In this document: in pieces, positions 1-9,946 of the stretch
Numbering within the stretch: the first letter of the stretch is position 1
Layout of the letters: each line of letters begins with the position of its first letter
Assembly: GCA_002286855.1 (NCBI GenBank)
Contig: NRSV01000023.1
Location: forward strand, 310,001-374,000
Reading direction: 5' to 3'
Length of the DNA: 64,000 bases
From: Bipolaris cookei
Lineage: Eukaryota; Ascomycota; Dothideomycetes; Pleosporales; Pleosporaceae
The notes under the pieces: generated by a model
The model's database searches: none
Seen by the model: the letters and a program-made list of their open reading frames with translations, nothing else
What the model was told of the DNA's origin: nothing
Position numbers and translations under genes: made by a program

Positions 1-472
1 TTGCTAGTGGCCATCTTATCATAGACTAGACTGTTGTATTACTACATATGAGATGTGCTAGAGTAGGTGCGAAGACTTGGTTAAATATCCAAGATAGATC
101 ACGTGATGTTATCGATATTCTACCTTGGCACTGCCGCACAGATGGAACACGACATCTTTACACCCTTTCGTACGCTATGTAAAGGCTTCAAGGCTTTAGA
201 AGCTAGAGGATAAATAATCAATAACAAAGAAATATTCTTGCAGTGCTACGGCTATCCAAGGGCGTAGATGTGAAGTTCGCTCCTCACAACTATATATACG
301 TAAGAGAGATTACCGTTGGCTCAGGTATAGCAAATGCAATGTAGGCGGGCGACTGCGGGGAACGCGAGGTTCATACGCGATAGGGTGCAGGGATCACAAT
401 GCCTCCACCAAGAGTTCCGACTTTGCAGAGGTGGGACGGACAGCACAATTCCACCCTCCAGATGCTGCGACA
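1..472. other. Left-edge intergenic DNA, upstream of SerRS gene
   Basis: No coding frame with an initiator ATG and coding character is seen. The last part (about 300-472) is presumably the promoter and leader of the seryl-tRNA synthetase gene. A CACGTGA motif lies near position 100. Nothing else is supported. Confidence 0.5.
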
Positions 473-1981
473 ATGAGAGCTTTTCGACACTCGCTCACAG
501 AGTGTACAACCAACCTAACAAAGTCGCTCCGCCCAGCCGTGGTCTCATCCCGCCGAAATTATGCTCAGCCCGTATTCGCACCCAAGCCCACAATCGACAT
601 TAAGCACATCAGACAGAACCCAGGCCTCTACGAGCAGAATTGTATAGATCGCAACTATGGCGCGCATAGCAAATCATCATGGCGCATCATAGAACTACAT
701 GACCAGTGGCTTGCCCTGCAGCAGAACAGTCGTAGCTTGCGGGAGCGCAACAACCAGCTGCGAGCCAAACTTGCAAGGGCAGCGGTGCAGGCCAAGAGCA
801 GCGATGGGAAGTCTGCTGCCTTGCAGAAAGGAACTATTGCGGATGCAAAAGCTCTCAAGGAGGAATTGAGCTCTGTTGAAGCTCAGGAAACGCAGATACA
901 AGATGAGATTGAAGCTCTGGCACAGGATCTTCCTAACTTGAGCAGCACGCACACTCCAGTCGGCGCCAATTTTGAAGTAGTCGGATACATCAATGCGCAA
1001 TCCGAGAGCGAGCCGCTACAATCCCAGTCTCGAAAATCGCACGTAGACATTGGACAAGAACTGGGCATCCTTGACTTCTCGGGCTCGTCGCAAACGTCAG
1101 GGTGGGGTTGGTACTTTCTTGTTGGAGATGGAGCAATGCTGGAACAGGCTCTGGTACAATATGCTCTGAGCGTCGCGCGGAACAAAGGGTGGAAAGTAGT
1201 TGCACCTCCTTCGATTGTCTACTCGCACATTGCAGCCGCATGCGGGTTCCAGCCGCGGGACCAGAACGGAGAGCAGCAAATCTATGCCATTGAGCAATCT
1301 GAAAAGGACAAAGCGAAGCCCCAGTTAGCCCTTGCTGGCACGGCCGAGATACCGCTCGCGGGCATGTATGCGAACCACAAGTTCGAACAAGCAGAGCTAC
1401 CACTCAAGACGGTTGGCGTCAGTAGATGCTATCGTGCGGAAGCGGGAGCAAGAGGAGCCAACACCAAAGGCCTGTACCGTGTTCACGAGTTTACAAAGGT
1501 TGAAATGTTTGCTTGGACACTACCTGACCACGCGGGCGAAGACTATTTTGCTGCTCAGCCAGCATCAAGTTCCGAAGCAGTCTTTGATGAAATGCTGACA
1601 ATACAGAAGGAAATATTGGAAGCGCTGGGGCTGCAATGTCGTATCTTGGAGATGCCAACTACAGATCTTGGGGCGAGTGCTATGAGGAAGCTGGACATTG
1701 AGGCCTTCTTCCCCTCACGACGAGAAAAGGACCAAGGCTGGGGCGAGGTGACGTCAACTTCAATGTGCACGGATTACCAGAGCCGTCGACTGCAAACGCG
1801 AGTGCGCGTCAAGGGCAAGCTGGAGTTCCCCTACACGGTCAACGGAACTGCCCTTGCTGTGCCCCGGGTGCTCGCAGCGATCCTGGAGAACCACTGGAAC
1901 GAAGATGAGCGCACTGTGACAATACCAGAGGTGCTGCGACCCTTTATGGACGGACAGGCGAAGATTGGAGCACAGCCCTAG
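473..1981 (+). CDS. DIA4: Seryl-tRNA synthetase, mitochondrial
   Basis: A 502-residue class II aminoacyl-tRNA synthetase that charges tRNA-Ser, here probably for mitochondrial translation. The frame stays open back to 431, but the first ATG is 473. From there the N-terminus is rich in Arg, Ser and Thr and lacks acidic residues over about 25 residues, as in a matrix targeting peptide. An N-terminal coiled-coil arm follows (about residues 70-155: LQQNSRSLRERNNQLRAKLA, then the Glu/Gln-rich part). The catalytic core has motif 2 (SRCYRAEAGARGANTKGLYR, about residue 320), the SerRS-specific segment TSTSMCTDYQSRR, and motif 3 (VNGTALAVPRVLAAILEN). The gene has no intron. The cytosolic SerRS is expected elsewhere in the genome. 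Identity is secure; the mitochondrial assignment rests on the leader and on resemblance to bacterial-type SerRS. Confidence 0.93.
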   Translation: MRAFRHSLTECTTNLTKSLRPAVVSSRRNYAQPVFAPKPTIDIKHIRQNPGLYEQNCIDRNYGAHSKSSWRIIELHDQWLALQQNSRSLRERNNQLRAKLARAAVQAKSSDGKSAALQKGTIADAKALKEELSSVEAQETQIQDEIEALAQDLPNLSSTHTPVGANFEVVGYINAQSESEPLQSQSRKSHVDIGQELGILDFSGSSQTSGWGWYFLVGDGAMLEQALVQYALSVARNKGWKVVAPPSIVYSHIAAACGFQPRDQNGEQQIYAIEQSEKDKAKPQLALAGTAEIPLAGMYANHKFEQAELPLKTVGVSRCYRAEAGARGANTKGLYRVHEFTKVEMFAWTLPDHAGEDYFAAQPASSSEAVFDEMLTIQKEILEALGLQCRILEMPTTDLGASAMRKLDIEAFFPSRREKDQGWGEVTSTSMCTDYQSRRLQTRVRVKGKLEFPYTVNGTALAVPRVLAAILENHWNEDERTVTIPEVLRPFMDGQAKIGAQP

Positions 1982-2879
1982 TGCTGGTAGGTTCCGTTCC
2001 CAACTAGTGTCGCAACGTCGTCAGAAGGGCTTCTTGTTGCACCATAACACGGCTGTATCACTGCATGTATACTATCAACTTGACGATTGGATGCCGCCAC
2101 GACAAGTGCGGAGCGTGTTCAAAAGAAGTCTGCTCGAGAGCACGCGAATGGCCCAGCCAAGTGCCCATAGCTCTGCTACCCCTGCATCCCAGTTGTTGAA
2201 AACCCATAGTCTGTAGCCATCCCCCTGCATTTGCCGCGGTATCCCAGCTGGTGGCCGTCGAGGCTCACACAGCGCTTGACCCGGCTATGGGAGGCGATTG
2301 GCGCACAGCCCTCGCAAGCAGCTCTGTGCCAGGGCATGGGCCTCCTGCAAAGCAGAGCAGCCATGTGAACAGTTGCCACGGCCACGGCCACAGCGACAGC
2401 GGCCACTGCTATCTGTTTGAAACAAACCTCACCATTGCCGCTGACCCGCAGCGCTGCCCTTGTCGAGCTGAAAAGCGTTGCTCCTAGCCACCGTCTTGTC
2501 TTGGTCTCCCCTGCGCGCCATTGTCCTTGGAGGTGGGGTGGTTTTAGCGGCCCGCCTCTGCTCAGCGCAGCCTCCAGCCTCGCATCAACAAACTACCAGC
2601 CCGCCCGTCTGCACTCGACCAAGCTGCTGCATCGTTGCATCGTTGCACCACCGCGTGCAAACAACGCAACCCGCGGCGCCGTTGCTGTTGCTGTTGCTGT
2701 CGCTCGCCCGCCTCCACGCTGGCAGTCTGCCTGCGACCAGCCACCTTGGACCTGTCGCAAACCTGCTGAAGCGCAATATTCCGCCAGACCACACCCCCTT
2801 CAACCATTCCCCAATTCCCCAGCCAGCACCCTCACAGCCCGCGACCCCGTCCACAGCAAAACACCACCAGTTGCGGCGC
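1982..2879. other. Intergenic region and probable long 5' leader of the BTB gene
   Basis: GC- and pyrimidine-rich DNA with simple GTTGCT and CCACGG iterations near 2373-2400 and 2680-2705. Two frames are open across much of it, but their translations are low-complexity Pro/Ser/His and have no ATG before 2880. It reads as a leader or promoter rather than protein. Confidence 0.5.
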
Positions 2880-4418
2880 ATGGTTTCCTATCCAGACTCC
2901 GCGAGTGCCGAGCGCTCATTGCCCATACGGCGGCCGTCCTCTGTCGCATCGCATTCCTCTCGCGCTTCAACCGTCCGCAGACATCGCCAGACCCGGTCCA
3001 ATTTCGGGGGCTCGTCGCTTGTGTCACAAAATGAGTTCCCCGTCTTCACCCATACCGGCGACGTCGAAATCATCATCAGCAACGGACGCAAAGAACAGCG
3101 CTATTTGCTGCACAAGCTGATCCTCACCCAGTGCTCTGGTTTCTTTGAGGCTGGCACGAGCGATGAGTGGGCTACCACCGGAGACGTGACCAGCGCAGGC
3201 CCGACAAACGGCACCGCCCTGGCTAGAATACCCTCTGGTTCGCGACCAGAGCAAAAGAGGAAATGGAGGTATGAGCTCGATTGGGGAAACAGCGACGATG
3301 ACGTGCCTATGCTGGTCCAAAAGGTATCTTGTCTCCCATAGACGCGCATACAAGCACCCGCTGACATGTTCCAGAAGAACCAACCTACCACCATGTTTGG
3401 CAGCGACCCAAGCACATCCACACAGCCACCACCAGCACGAAACAATAAGCCGGCACCCCCGCAATCAGGCTTCTTCCGCGGCGTAGCCAACTTTTCCACC
3501 GTCAACGTACCCTCCGCACCCCTGGAGATCGATCCCGACGATGACACTTTCCGAGACTACGACAACCTGTTCCGCATTTTCTACAATTACCCTCCCTCGC
3601 TCGACACCATCAATATTGCGACTGCCTATGTCGAGTGCAAATCCCTCTTGCAACTAGCGGACATGTACGATGCACTTGGTGTAATTGGACCGCGCGTCGA
3701 CCACCACCTTCTCCGCTTCCAGGGCCGATTATGGAAACAGATAGCAAAATACCCACCCAGCTATCTAAAACTAGGTTACATGGCGCGGAGCAAGGCAATT
3801 TTCGCAGAAGCTATGGTCCACGTGGTCGGGCAGTGGCCGCAGGGCATCAACCAATTGCGTGGCCAAATTGCTGAGCCAGTCATTGAACTGATCGAAGACA
3901 AAGTGGATGAAATGGACGAACTCAAAACCAAGATCGAAGTCAAACTCTTCCGCCTCTCTCTCACAACCAGCCGCGGCGAGCGCGTCAGCCCCTCGAGCAA
4001 CTGGCTCGACTGGATCGCCGTCTCCCTCTTCCGTCAATGGCTTGCAGAAAACACAACCCCACCTCCAGCTCCCATCCTCAAATCTCCGCGTCCCCAAGGT
4101 CCCCGAGGTGAATCCGCCCCCCTCCCTCCACCCCCAATCTTCAACACAGGCCGTATCTTCCGCCTCCTCGGCCAAGCAGGCTCCAGCTACCTCAACCACG
4201 ACGAATGCAAGCGCTTTCTCCGTCTCAACCCCGAACACTACAATCGTGATAACTTGAAGCGTCTTGAGCGCCGTATTGATGAGATCAAAAATAAAGCCAA
4301 GGATATAGTTAAGCCGCTTATGCGGAATTTTCTTGAATTGGATCTCAGGGAGGGTGGGCTGCCGTATCTTACTTGTACGAGGATTGATCCGCAGGATTTT
4401 CCGTGGGATGAGATTTAA
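2880..4418 (+). CDS. BTB/POZ domain protein
   Basis: Two exons, 2880-3323 and 3375-4418, joined in phase 0 across a 51-bp intron (GTATCT...TTCCAG); 495 residues. The ATG at 2880 is the only Met in the long open frame, so the Pro/His-rich sequence upstream is taken as leader. After a basic Ser/Arg-rich N-terminus, a BTB/POZ start is visible at about residues 60-95 (GDVEIIISNG, then LLHKLILTQCSGFFEAG). The fold seems split by an insertion rich in Pro, Thr and Asn (about 100-205) and resumes near FRDYDNLFRIFYNYPPSLDT, followed by the helical tail typical of fungal BTB proteins. BTB domains mediate dimerisation and often recruit Cul3 ligases. No Kelch, MATH or zinc-finger partner is present, so the exact role is unknown. 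Confidence 0.85.
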
Positions 4419-5582
4419 ATGTTGGGAGTGTGTGGGGTTGGGTATGAGATGGAGAAGGAGATGAGGACTTTTTGACGCCTTTTTTTCTAAGATTTTTTGG
4501 GATATTCGCGGGAGTGTGTTTTTTGGTCGCCTGATACCCCCTTTTGGAAATGAGTTTGTTCTTTCACTTTTTTGCTGCCCAGCCTCCCACCTTCACGACG
4601 TTTCTTTTTGGTAGTTTGGATTCTAACCCCGCCCCGCAATTTTCTGCCGCTTATACGAGTATTACGATGGAATGAAGAGTTACTCCCTCCGCCGCCGCCC
4701 CTTGTTTTTTTTTCTCGCAATGATGCTGAGTTGAAAGTAATTCTTGTGGGCTTGATGTTTTTTAATCAAAGGGGTGTGTTCGATGAAGATAGAGATGAGG
4801 CGTGTGCTGGCCATACCCTCCTATTTTATTTCACATTTTCCATCTCTTCTTTTCTCCCCTCTTTTTTACCGTTTTACTTGGACTCACAAGGAGTAATCCC
4901 ATTGTTATAGACCTTGTTTTCGCATTTGTACCGTTTGTCTCATCATGTACTTTTGTCCTCTCCCCCCCAACCCCCCCTCCACTTTCACGGTTTGCTCGCA
5001 TAAGTACATAGGGTGTATGTAAGTATATCTACAATGGGTAATAATTTGTTTGTAACTTAGCGAAGTACGTGGTTGAAATGTTGGTGGCGTACTGGTGAAT
5101 ACCATAGTTGTTTTAGGATCTGTTTTGAATAAGTGCGTGCGGGTTTGGGGGGGGTAGGGGGGGTGAAACGGGGCAGTTTCCGGGTAGCTGGTGGGAACGG
5201 TTGGGGGGCAGGGCTTAGGGTTTGTGCCTTGTGTGCCTTAGGAACGATATTGATGAGGTGGATTGGTTAATGGAGGGGGTGTTGAAGTAGGTGTTTGCAT
5301 TGTGTATTTGTAGTATTGTATTTTGGAGTTGTAGTGTTTGTTGTGTTAGGAAGCTGCGAGTTGATCTGCACACCATCTGACTCTCCTCACGCCTTACTCC
5401 ATCATTCACCAATCACTCAAGCATCAAAGAAACTTTTTTTGTACCATCAAATCAATGATATTGCTCGTAAATCTATCGCCACAAACCCATAAAAGACATC
5501 ATCATAAGAAGATGCGCCCAGCGCCCGTTCCGATCGTAACCAAGCTCTACCTCGCTCCAAGCCCTGCTTGACCACCAACTAC
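4419..5582. other. Convergent intergenic region, 3' ends of two genes
   Basis: Lies between the 3' ends of the BTB gene (+) and the Kex2-type precursor (-). It contains T-rich and G-rich homopolymer stretches (about 4480-4900 and 5140-5215). The open frames are low-complexity and overlap on both strands. No gene or RNA is recognised. Confidence 0.5.
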
Positions 5583-6678
5583 CTAAGCCTGCTTGCCCTG
5601 AAGAGCTTGGTTGATAGTGAGGCCATCAGCGATGGCGCCGATACCCCCAGCAACTCCCTTGGCGATGTTGCCAATGATGTGGCCCTTTCCGCGGCTCTGG
5701 GGATCACGCTTGTTCTTCTGACCCGGGAGGAGTTTCTTGAGGTGGCCGGGCAGAGCAGTAGGCTCGAGGGTGATTCCGGCATCGAAGCCAAAGCCGGCGT
5801 CGATTTGGGGATCACGCTTCGAATGAGATCCCGACGAACCACCGACAACATACGCGGGGCTACCGTCTTCAGGTTGGATGAGAACGCCTATATCAGGACG
5901 GAGGAATTCGCTGCCACCGATGATCCGGGAATCACGCTTCTCCTTCTGGCCGGGGATGAATTGCTTGAGTTTATCGGTGATAGTAGAAGGGTTGATGGTA
6001 ATACCTGCGTCAAAACCCAAACCCGCATCGATAACCCGAGGATCCCTCTTCTGGTTTGGGATATCTACAAGGCCAGGAAGAGGATACTCCACCGCCAGAC
6101 GACCAGGTTCATTACTCATGCGGAGGAGAGGGTCTCTCTTCTCCTTCTGACCAGGGATGAATTGCTTGACGCCGCCAGGAACGACAGGCGCAATGCGGCC
6201 AACTACGTTATCGATGACTCGTGAAAGGTCTCTCTTCTCCTTCTGACCAGGAATCAGCTTCTTGAGTCCACCGGTAATAGTAGAAGGATCGATGGTGACT
6301 CCAGCATCAAAACCGAAACCAGCGTCGATAACCCGAGGATCCCTCTTCTGGTTTGGGATATCTACAAGGCCAGGAAGAGGATACTCCACCGCCAGGCGAC
6401 CAGGTTCATTGCTCATGCGGAGGAGAGGGTCTCTCTTCTCAACTGAAGGGATGGTGTATTCGTCTTCGGCAAGTTCGCTTCTGATGCTGTTAGTACAACG
6501 TCTAATGTAGTTTTCGGTAGAAGACTTACAGTTGAGGCTGAGCTTGAGAATTCTCAAGTGTTGTCCGAAATCTATCAGCTGGAGGCTCAGGAGTGCCTTC
6601 CGGGCGAATAACAGGCACAGCATTCACGGTCATACCGGCAGTGAATGCCAAAATGGCTGCAATGGTAGAAGGATGCAT
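5583..6678 (-). CDS. Secreted Kex2-processed repeat peptide precursor
   Basis: Two exons on the minus strand, 6678-6530 and 6480-5583, joined across a 49-bp intron (GTAAGT, branch ACTAAC, CAG); 348 residues. Residues 1-20 form a signal peptide ending VNA. A 46-residue pro-segment leads to the first Lys-Arg at 65-66. Seven more Lys-Arg sites follow at 95-96, 132-133, 164-165, 194-195, 231-232, 271-272 and 307-308, and every one is followed by Asp. Cleavage would give segments of 30, 37, 32, 30, 37, 40, 36 and 40 residues. Segments 1 and 4 are identical. Segments 2, 5 and 7 share DAGFGFDAG or close variants and end in PGQK. Segments 3 and 6 diverge, and the last is Gly-rich and lacks a basic tail. 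No Cys occurs in the repeats. This fits fungal Kex2-processed repeat proteins. The bioactivity is unknown, and no tyrosinase or UstYa-like gene lies nearby. Confidence 0.88.
6028..6143 (-). repeat. Direct repeat copy A inside the peptide precursor
   Basis: This 116-bp stretch recurs 297 bp away at 6325-6440 with only about three base differences, all silent or at the edge. It encodes the second copy of the identical 30-residue peptide plus its flanking Lys-Arg sites. Confidence 0.9.
6325..6440 (-). repeat. Direct repeat copy B inside the peptide precursor
   Basis: Partner of 6028-6143 at an offset of 297 bp (99 codons). It encodes the first copy of the 30-residue peptide. The near identity contrasts with the more diverged neighbouring segments and points to recent duplication or gene conversion. 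Confidence 0.9.
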
Positions 6679-6876
6679 GTTGAAGGTTTTGGGAAGGAGC
6701 TAGATAGAGCTGAAAGAGGAGAGAATGGAGGCTTTGAGAGTGAAAAGACTGGCTTGAAGGATTGAATTGAAGATGAAAGCGAGTGATCTTCAACCTGCGA
6801 GACCGATGGAATGGAAGTGATGGTGGGATCGGATGCTGACGATGCGATGATTTCCAACTGGTATGCAACACCTCGT

Positions 6877-6883
6877 CTTTATA
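6877..6883 (-). promoter_or_regulatory. Candidate TATA box of the peptide precursor gene
   Basis: TATAAAG on the minus strand, about 200 bp upstream of the ATG at 6678. The position and match are reasonable for a regulated fungal promoter, but no transcript start is known. Confidence 0.4.
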
Positions 6884-7894
6884 CATTCTGAATGATGCAT
6901 ACTCGGAACAAAACATCGGACGATGCAAAATGCCAAGTGAGTACCATAGTTTCGACGAGAGAGCTACCAAGCCGGCAGCATAAACACCAGAAACATCTGA
7001 AATTTCTTAGCATTAGCCATAGCTCTTGCCTGACCAGCATCGCTCTTCACCAGACTCTTGCAAACGCCAAACGATGACAGGCTTGTGACAGCATCCAAGA
7101 ACGACTTGGCTTGACGTGCGTGTATACACTGCTTACCTTAGCATTAACGTTAGTTGTCTAGCATTGGTCGCGCACGGCCTCTACTGGCTTTAAGCGGCGA
7201 TACTGTGATACGCAGCCGCTAGCACATGGCCAGACGACAACACGTACAAGCATGAAGTCGTTCTGTCGCAAGAGAACTGGCAGCTATAGTCGTCACGGGT
7301 TTCGTAGTTCTATAACAAGCCTGTGCGCTGCTCTTGGCTTTGGACTTGGCACTCTATTTTGAACCCCCAAACCCGTCTGTGCGCGTTACAATATGCCTTA
7401 ACCAGATAATTAGTTTCAACTAGTATACCCAGATGGCCGTTTTGCTGTATTTAGATCTACACGAGTCAAAACTCGGGCTATATGCTTATCATGTTATGGC
7501 ATTGGCATTGCTTTTTATTCTTACCCCACAGCTACTCTATTTTGAATCAACAGCGGACGTTGCGTGTGAATGGATGCAGGGTCAATCTATTCTGTGTAGG
7601 TGACTGGGAAGAGGCCTGGAGAGGTCTATCTGTCCACTTTGTCATGTGATGCTTACCACGCTGTTTCATCAGCACCATGCAAGTTCAGTCCATGCAACGG
7701 TGACTTGAAGGAAAAAATGCTAGTATTAATCGAATCATGTCTATACCGGACGATGGTGGCAATGATATATATTTATTGGAGGTGCTGTCATGTTTTTTGT
7801 TCCCTCATCCTCTTCACAGTTCAATCTTTTCAGCTGCTGTGCGGTCATACTTTCTTAGCCTACCCATCTTTTCTTCAAACATTTTTTCGCTAAA
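6884..7894. other. Divergent intergenic region
   Basis: Promoter space shared by the peptide precursor (-) and the GPI-like surface protein (+). No coding frame is supported. A short frame at 7600-7893 ends just before the downstream ATG and is most simply leader sequence. A CTATTTTGAA block occurs at about 7352 and again near 7537. Confidence 0.45.
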
Positions 7895-8697
7895 ATGCAC
7901 GCATTTTACTTCACGATTATGTTGGCTGGCCTTCAGAAGTACGCACGGGCTGCGACTGTGGGAGATCTTGCGGTGGAATTCAACGCTGCAGCTCTCAGCT
8001 TCAAGAATGGCATTGTAGCAGAGGGTAAGTTGGCATCTTACCTTTGTGTGTAAGAAAGAGAAAAAAATGATGCTAACGTATTCGCCTTGCAGCCGCTCCA
8101 GACAATGGCGTAGCTGTCAGAATCGGTACTGATGAGAAGCTGCCCGGCACTTACACGCTCGTCATATCCAAAAACGGCACCACATGCGACTCACCCTCGT
8201 CTATGTGCATTATGCAGCCAGGCCTTATCTCGTCGTCTCTACAAACCATGGTGGACGGCAAGATGGTGTTTGAGCTTGTAGATCCAAACAAGCCCGCCGC
8301 CCAAGCACCTTCTGTCGCAGAGCTATCCGTGGAGAAGCTTCCTTTGATGGAAGGCTCCACGCAAGTCCTTCTCAACACAACGGACGGCCAGCCTAAGGAT
8401 ATCGCAGACTTGCTCGCAGGGTCGTGGTCGAAAACACACACGGTCGCCCGCAAAGTGCTAAGCGCAACCAAAACCCAAAAGACGTCTGGGGGACTGCTGG
8501 ATTGGCTTACTATTCCCAGCAAGACTGTCGAAGCCAGATCGCGCCGGACCAGGAGGCCAAAGAGGCCCGCTAGGAACGTTACTTTTGACTTTCTCAACGA
8601 CAACAAGGACGACGAGGAGAAGAATTATGGAGTCATGCTCCAGACATCATCTTTTGGATGGGCTGCTGCTTTCCTCGCGGTGTTGGTGATTGTATAA
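7895..8697 (+). CDS. Small secreted protein with GPI-anchor-like tail
   Basis: Two exons, 7895-8024 and 8093-8697, joined in phase 1 across a 68-bp intron (GTAAGT...TTGCAG); 244 residues. A hydrophobic N-terminus ending near ARA (residues 17-19) looks like a signal peptide. The last 12 residues (WAAAFLAVLVIV) are hydrophobic with no charged tail, which suits a GPI anchor, with a possible omega site near the Asn of KNYG. In between are one conserved-looking Cys pair (TTCDSPSSMC) and an N-glycosylation site NTT. A strongly basic run (RSRRTRRPKRPAR, about residues 192-204) could be cut by a furin/Kex2-type protease. I do not recognise the family. It is divergent from the peptide precursor gene, and no functional link can be shown. 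Confidence 0.75.
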
Positions 8698-9754
8698 TTA
8701 GCACCGGTGGCGTCATGACTATAGCATAGTGGTCATATCACTTGGCAGGCCCCGTGTGTAAGCGCTAGACTGCTTTTACGAACTCTTCTTCTACCTATTG
8801 TCTGTGCTTGGATCATGACAGTGAGGGTGCGTCATTTGTGTAGGATGGGTGAGGAAGAAAGAGGCTGCGTTGGAGGGGGAGTTGTAGGTGTGTGCCTGTG
8901 CCTGGGTTTAAGACTTTTTGTAACGTACTTACGTAGACGAAAAAGACAACTTTGTGACTTTGCGCTCCCCTTGTCATCTCTTTGTCTTCTTAGTTCGATG
9001 TCAATCACTATGATCTTATCAAGCAATGCCACTCGGATACATGCGAAGCCACTCGGATACCTAGAATTCTCCGTTACCGGGTTGCTTCTTCTCGCCTCTC
9101 CAATCACACTAGGCTCTTCAAAAAACTCCATGCGATGTACATCCCACTTCTATTCTTAGTCCGAAGATTCCCATCCTGTCTGTACCGGTAAACCTAACAA
9201 TCCATGTTCTTTGATCTTCACCCACGTGCGTGCGTGTCGATCCCCCACAACCGCAACCCACTCGATCCTATCAAATTTCCACATATAGCAACCAACTCAT
9301 CTTTGCTTTTCCTACGTACCCACAAAAATTAAAGCTTAGCAGCCGCAACACCCAGCCTCTTCCAACCTCCATCCCAATTAAGCAAGAGCAATCCTGTCAT
9401 TTCCGAATAAAAAGCAAAAATCTACCCCGCGAACAACAACATCCGTCGTCGTAGGAAGCGAGAAAACCTTGCAGTCGATCTCCTTTTCTGCACAATCCCT
9501 CACAATACCGGCTCCTTAAGCCGAGTGACACGGAGAATTTTTGGCAGCGTAGGAATTTAAGGTTGTGTATGATCTTCGCATGGGTGTGGGGCGTTTGCTA
9601 GCACGTATACATGGAACATGGAAAGCAAAACTATGCATATTCTGCGGCGAAAAAAACGAGAAGAGATGAGGATATGGTCAGGGCGGGGGAGTATGAACAA
9701 TATGGATGGAGGAGAGTCGGAGGATTAGGTGAACGGAGCTGGGTAAGAAGGAAA

Positions 9755-9775
9755 GGATGGATGGATGGATGGATG
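9755..9775 (+). repeat. GGAT tetranucleotide microsatellite
   Basis: About five uninterrupted GGAT units in the hydrophobin promoter, 170-190 bp before the start codon. Confidence 0.85.
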
Positions 9776-9802
9776 GGTGTGGGTGTGGTGAAGAAGAAGA
9801 TG

Positions 9803-9808
9803 TATAAG
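9803..9808 (+). promoter_or_regulatory. Candidate TATA box of the hydrophobin gene
   Basis: TATAAG, 139 bp before the ATG at 9947 and followed by a C/A/T-rich leader typical of highly expressed fungal genes. Confidence 0.45.
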
Positions 9809-9946
9809 AACAGTCTTGATTGCCAGAGAAGTATCTCATCATCAACACATCAAACAACTATCCAACTATCCTTCTATCTACCAATACTTCCTTTAAACTC
9901 TTCAACTCCTCCACTCGCTTCCAACCAATTAACCACCAAATCAAAA

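Larger units (their letters stand above)
8698..9946. other. Intergenic region upstream of the hydrophobin
   Basis: No gene supported. It holds a 12-bp direct repeat (GCCACTCGGATA, about 9027 and 9045), C/A-rich promoter-like sequence from 9230, a GGAT microsatellite at 9755-9775, and a candidate TATA element at 9803. Confidence 0.45.

Noticed and set aside
2478..2879. Open frame upstream of and in frame with the BTB protein
   Set aside because: There is no ATG before 2880 and the translation is low-complexity, so it was treated as leader.
5583..6678. Dikaritin (ustiloxin/phomopsin-type) RiPP cluster
   Set aside because: No UstYa/DUF3328 oxidase, tyrosinase or peptidase gene is adjacent, and the repeats lack a short conserved Tyr-containing core. 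The Kex2-processed repeat protein class fits better.
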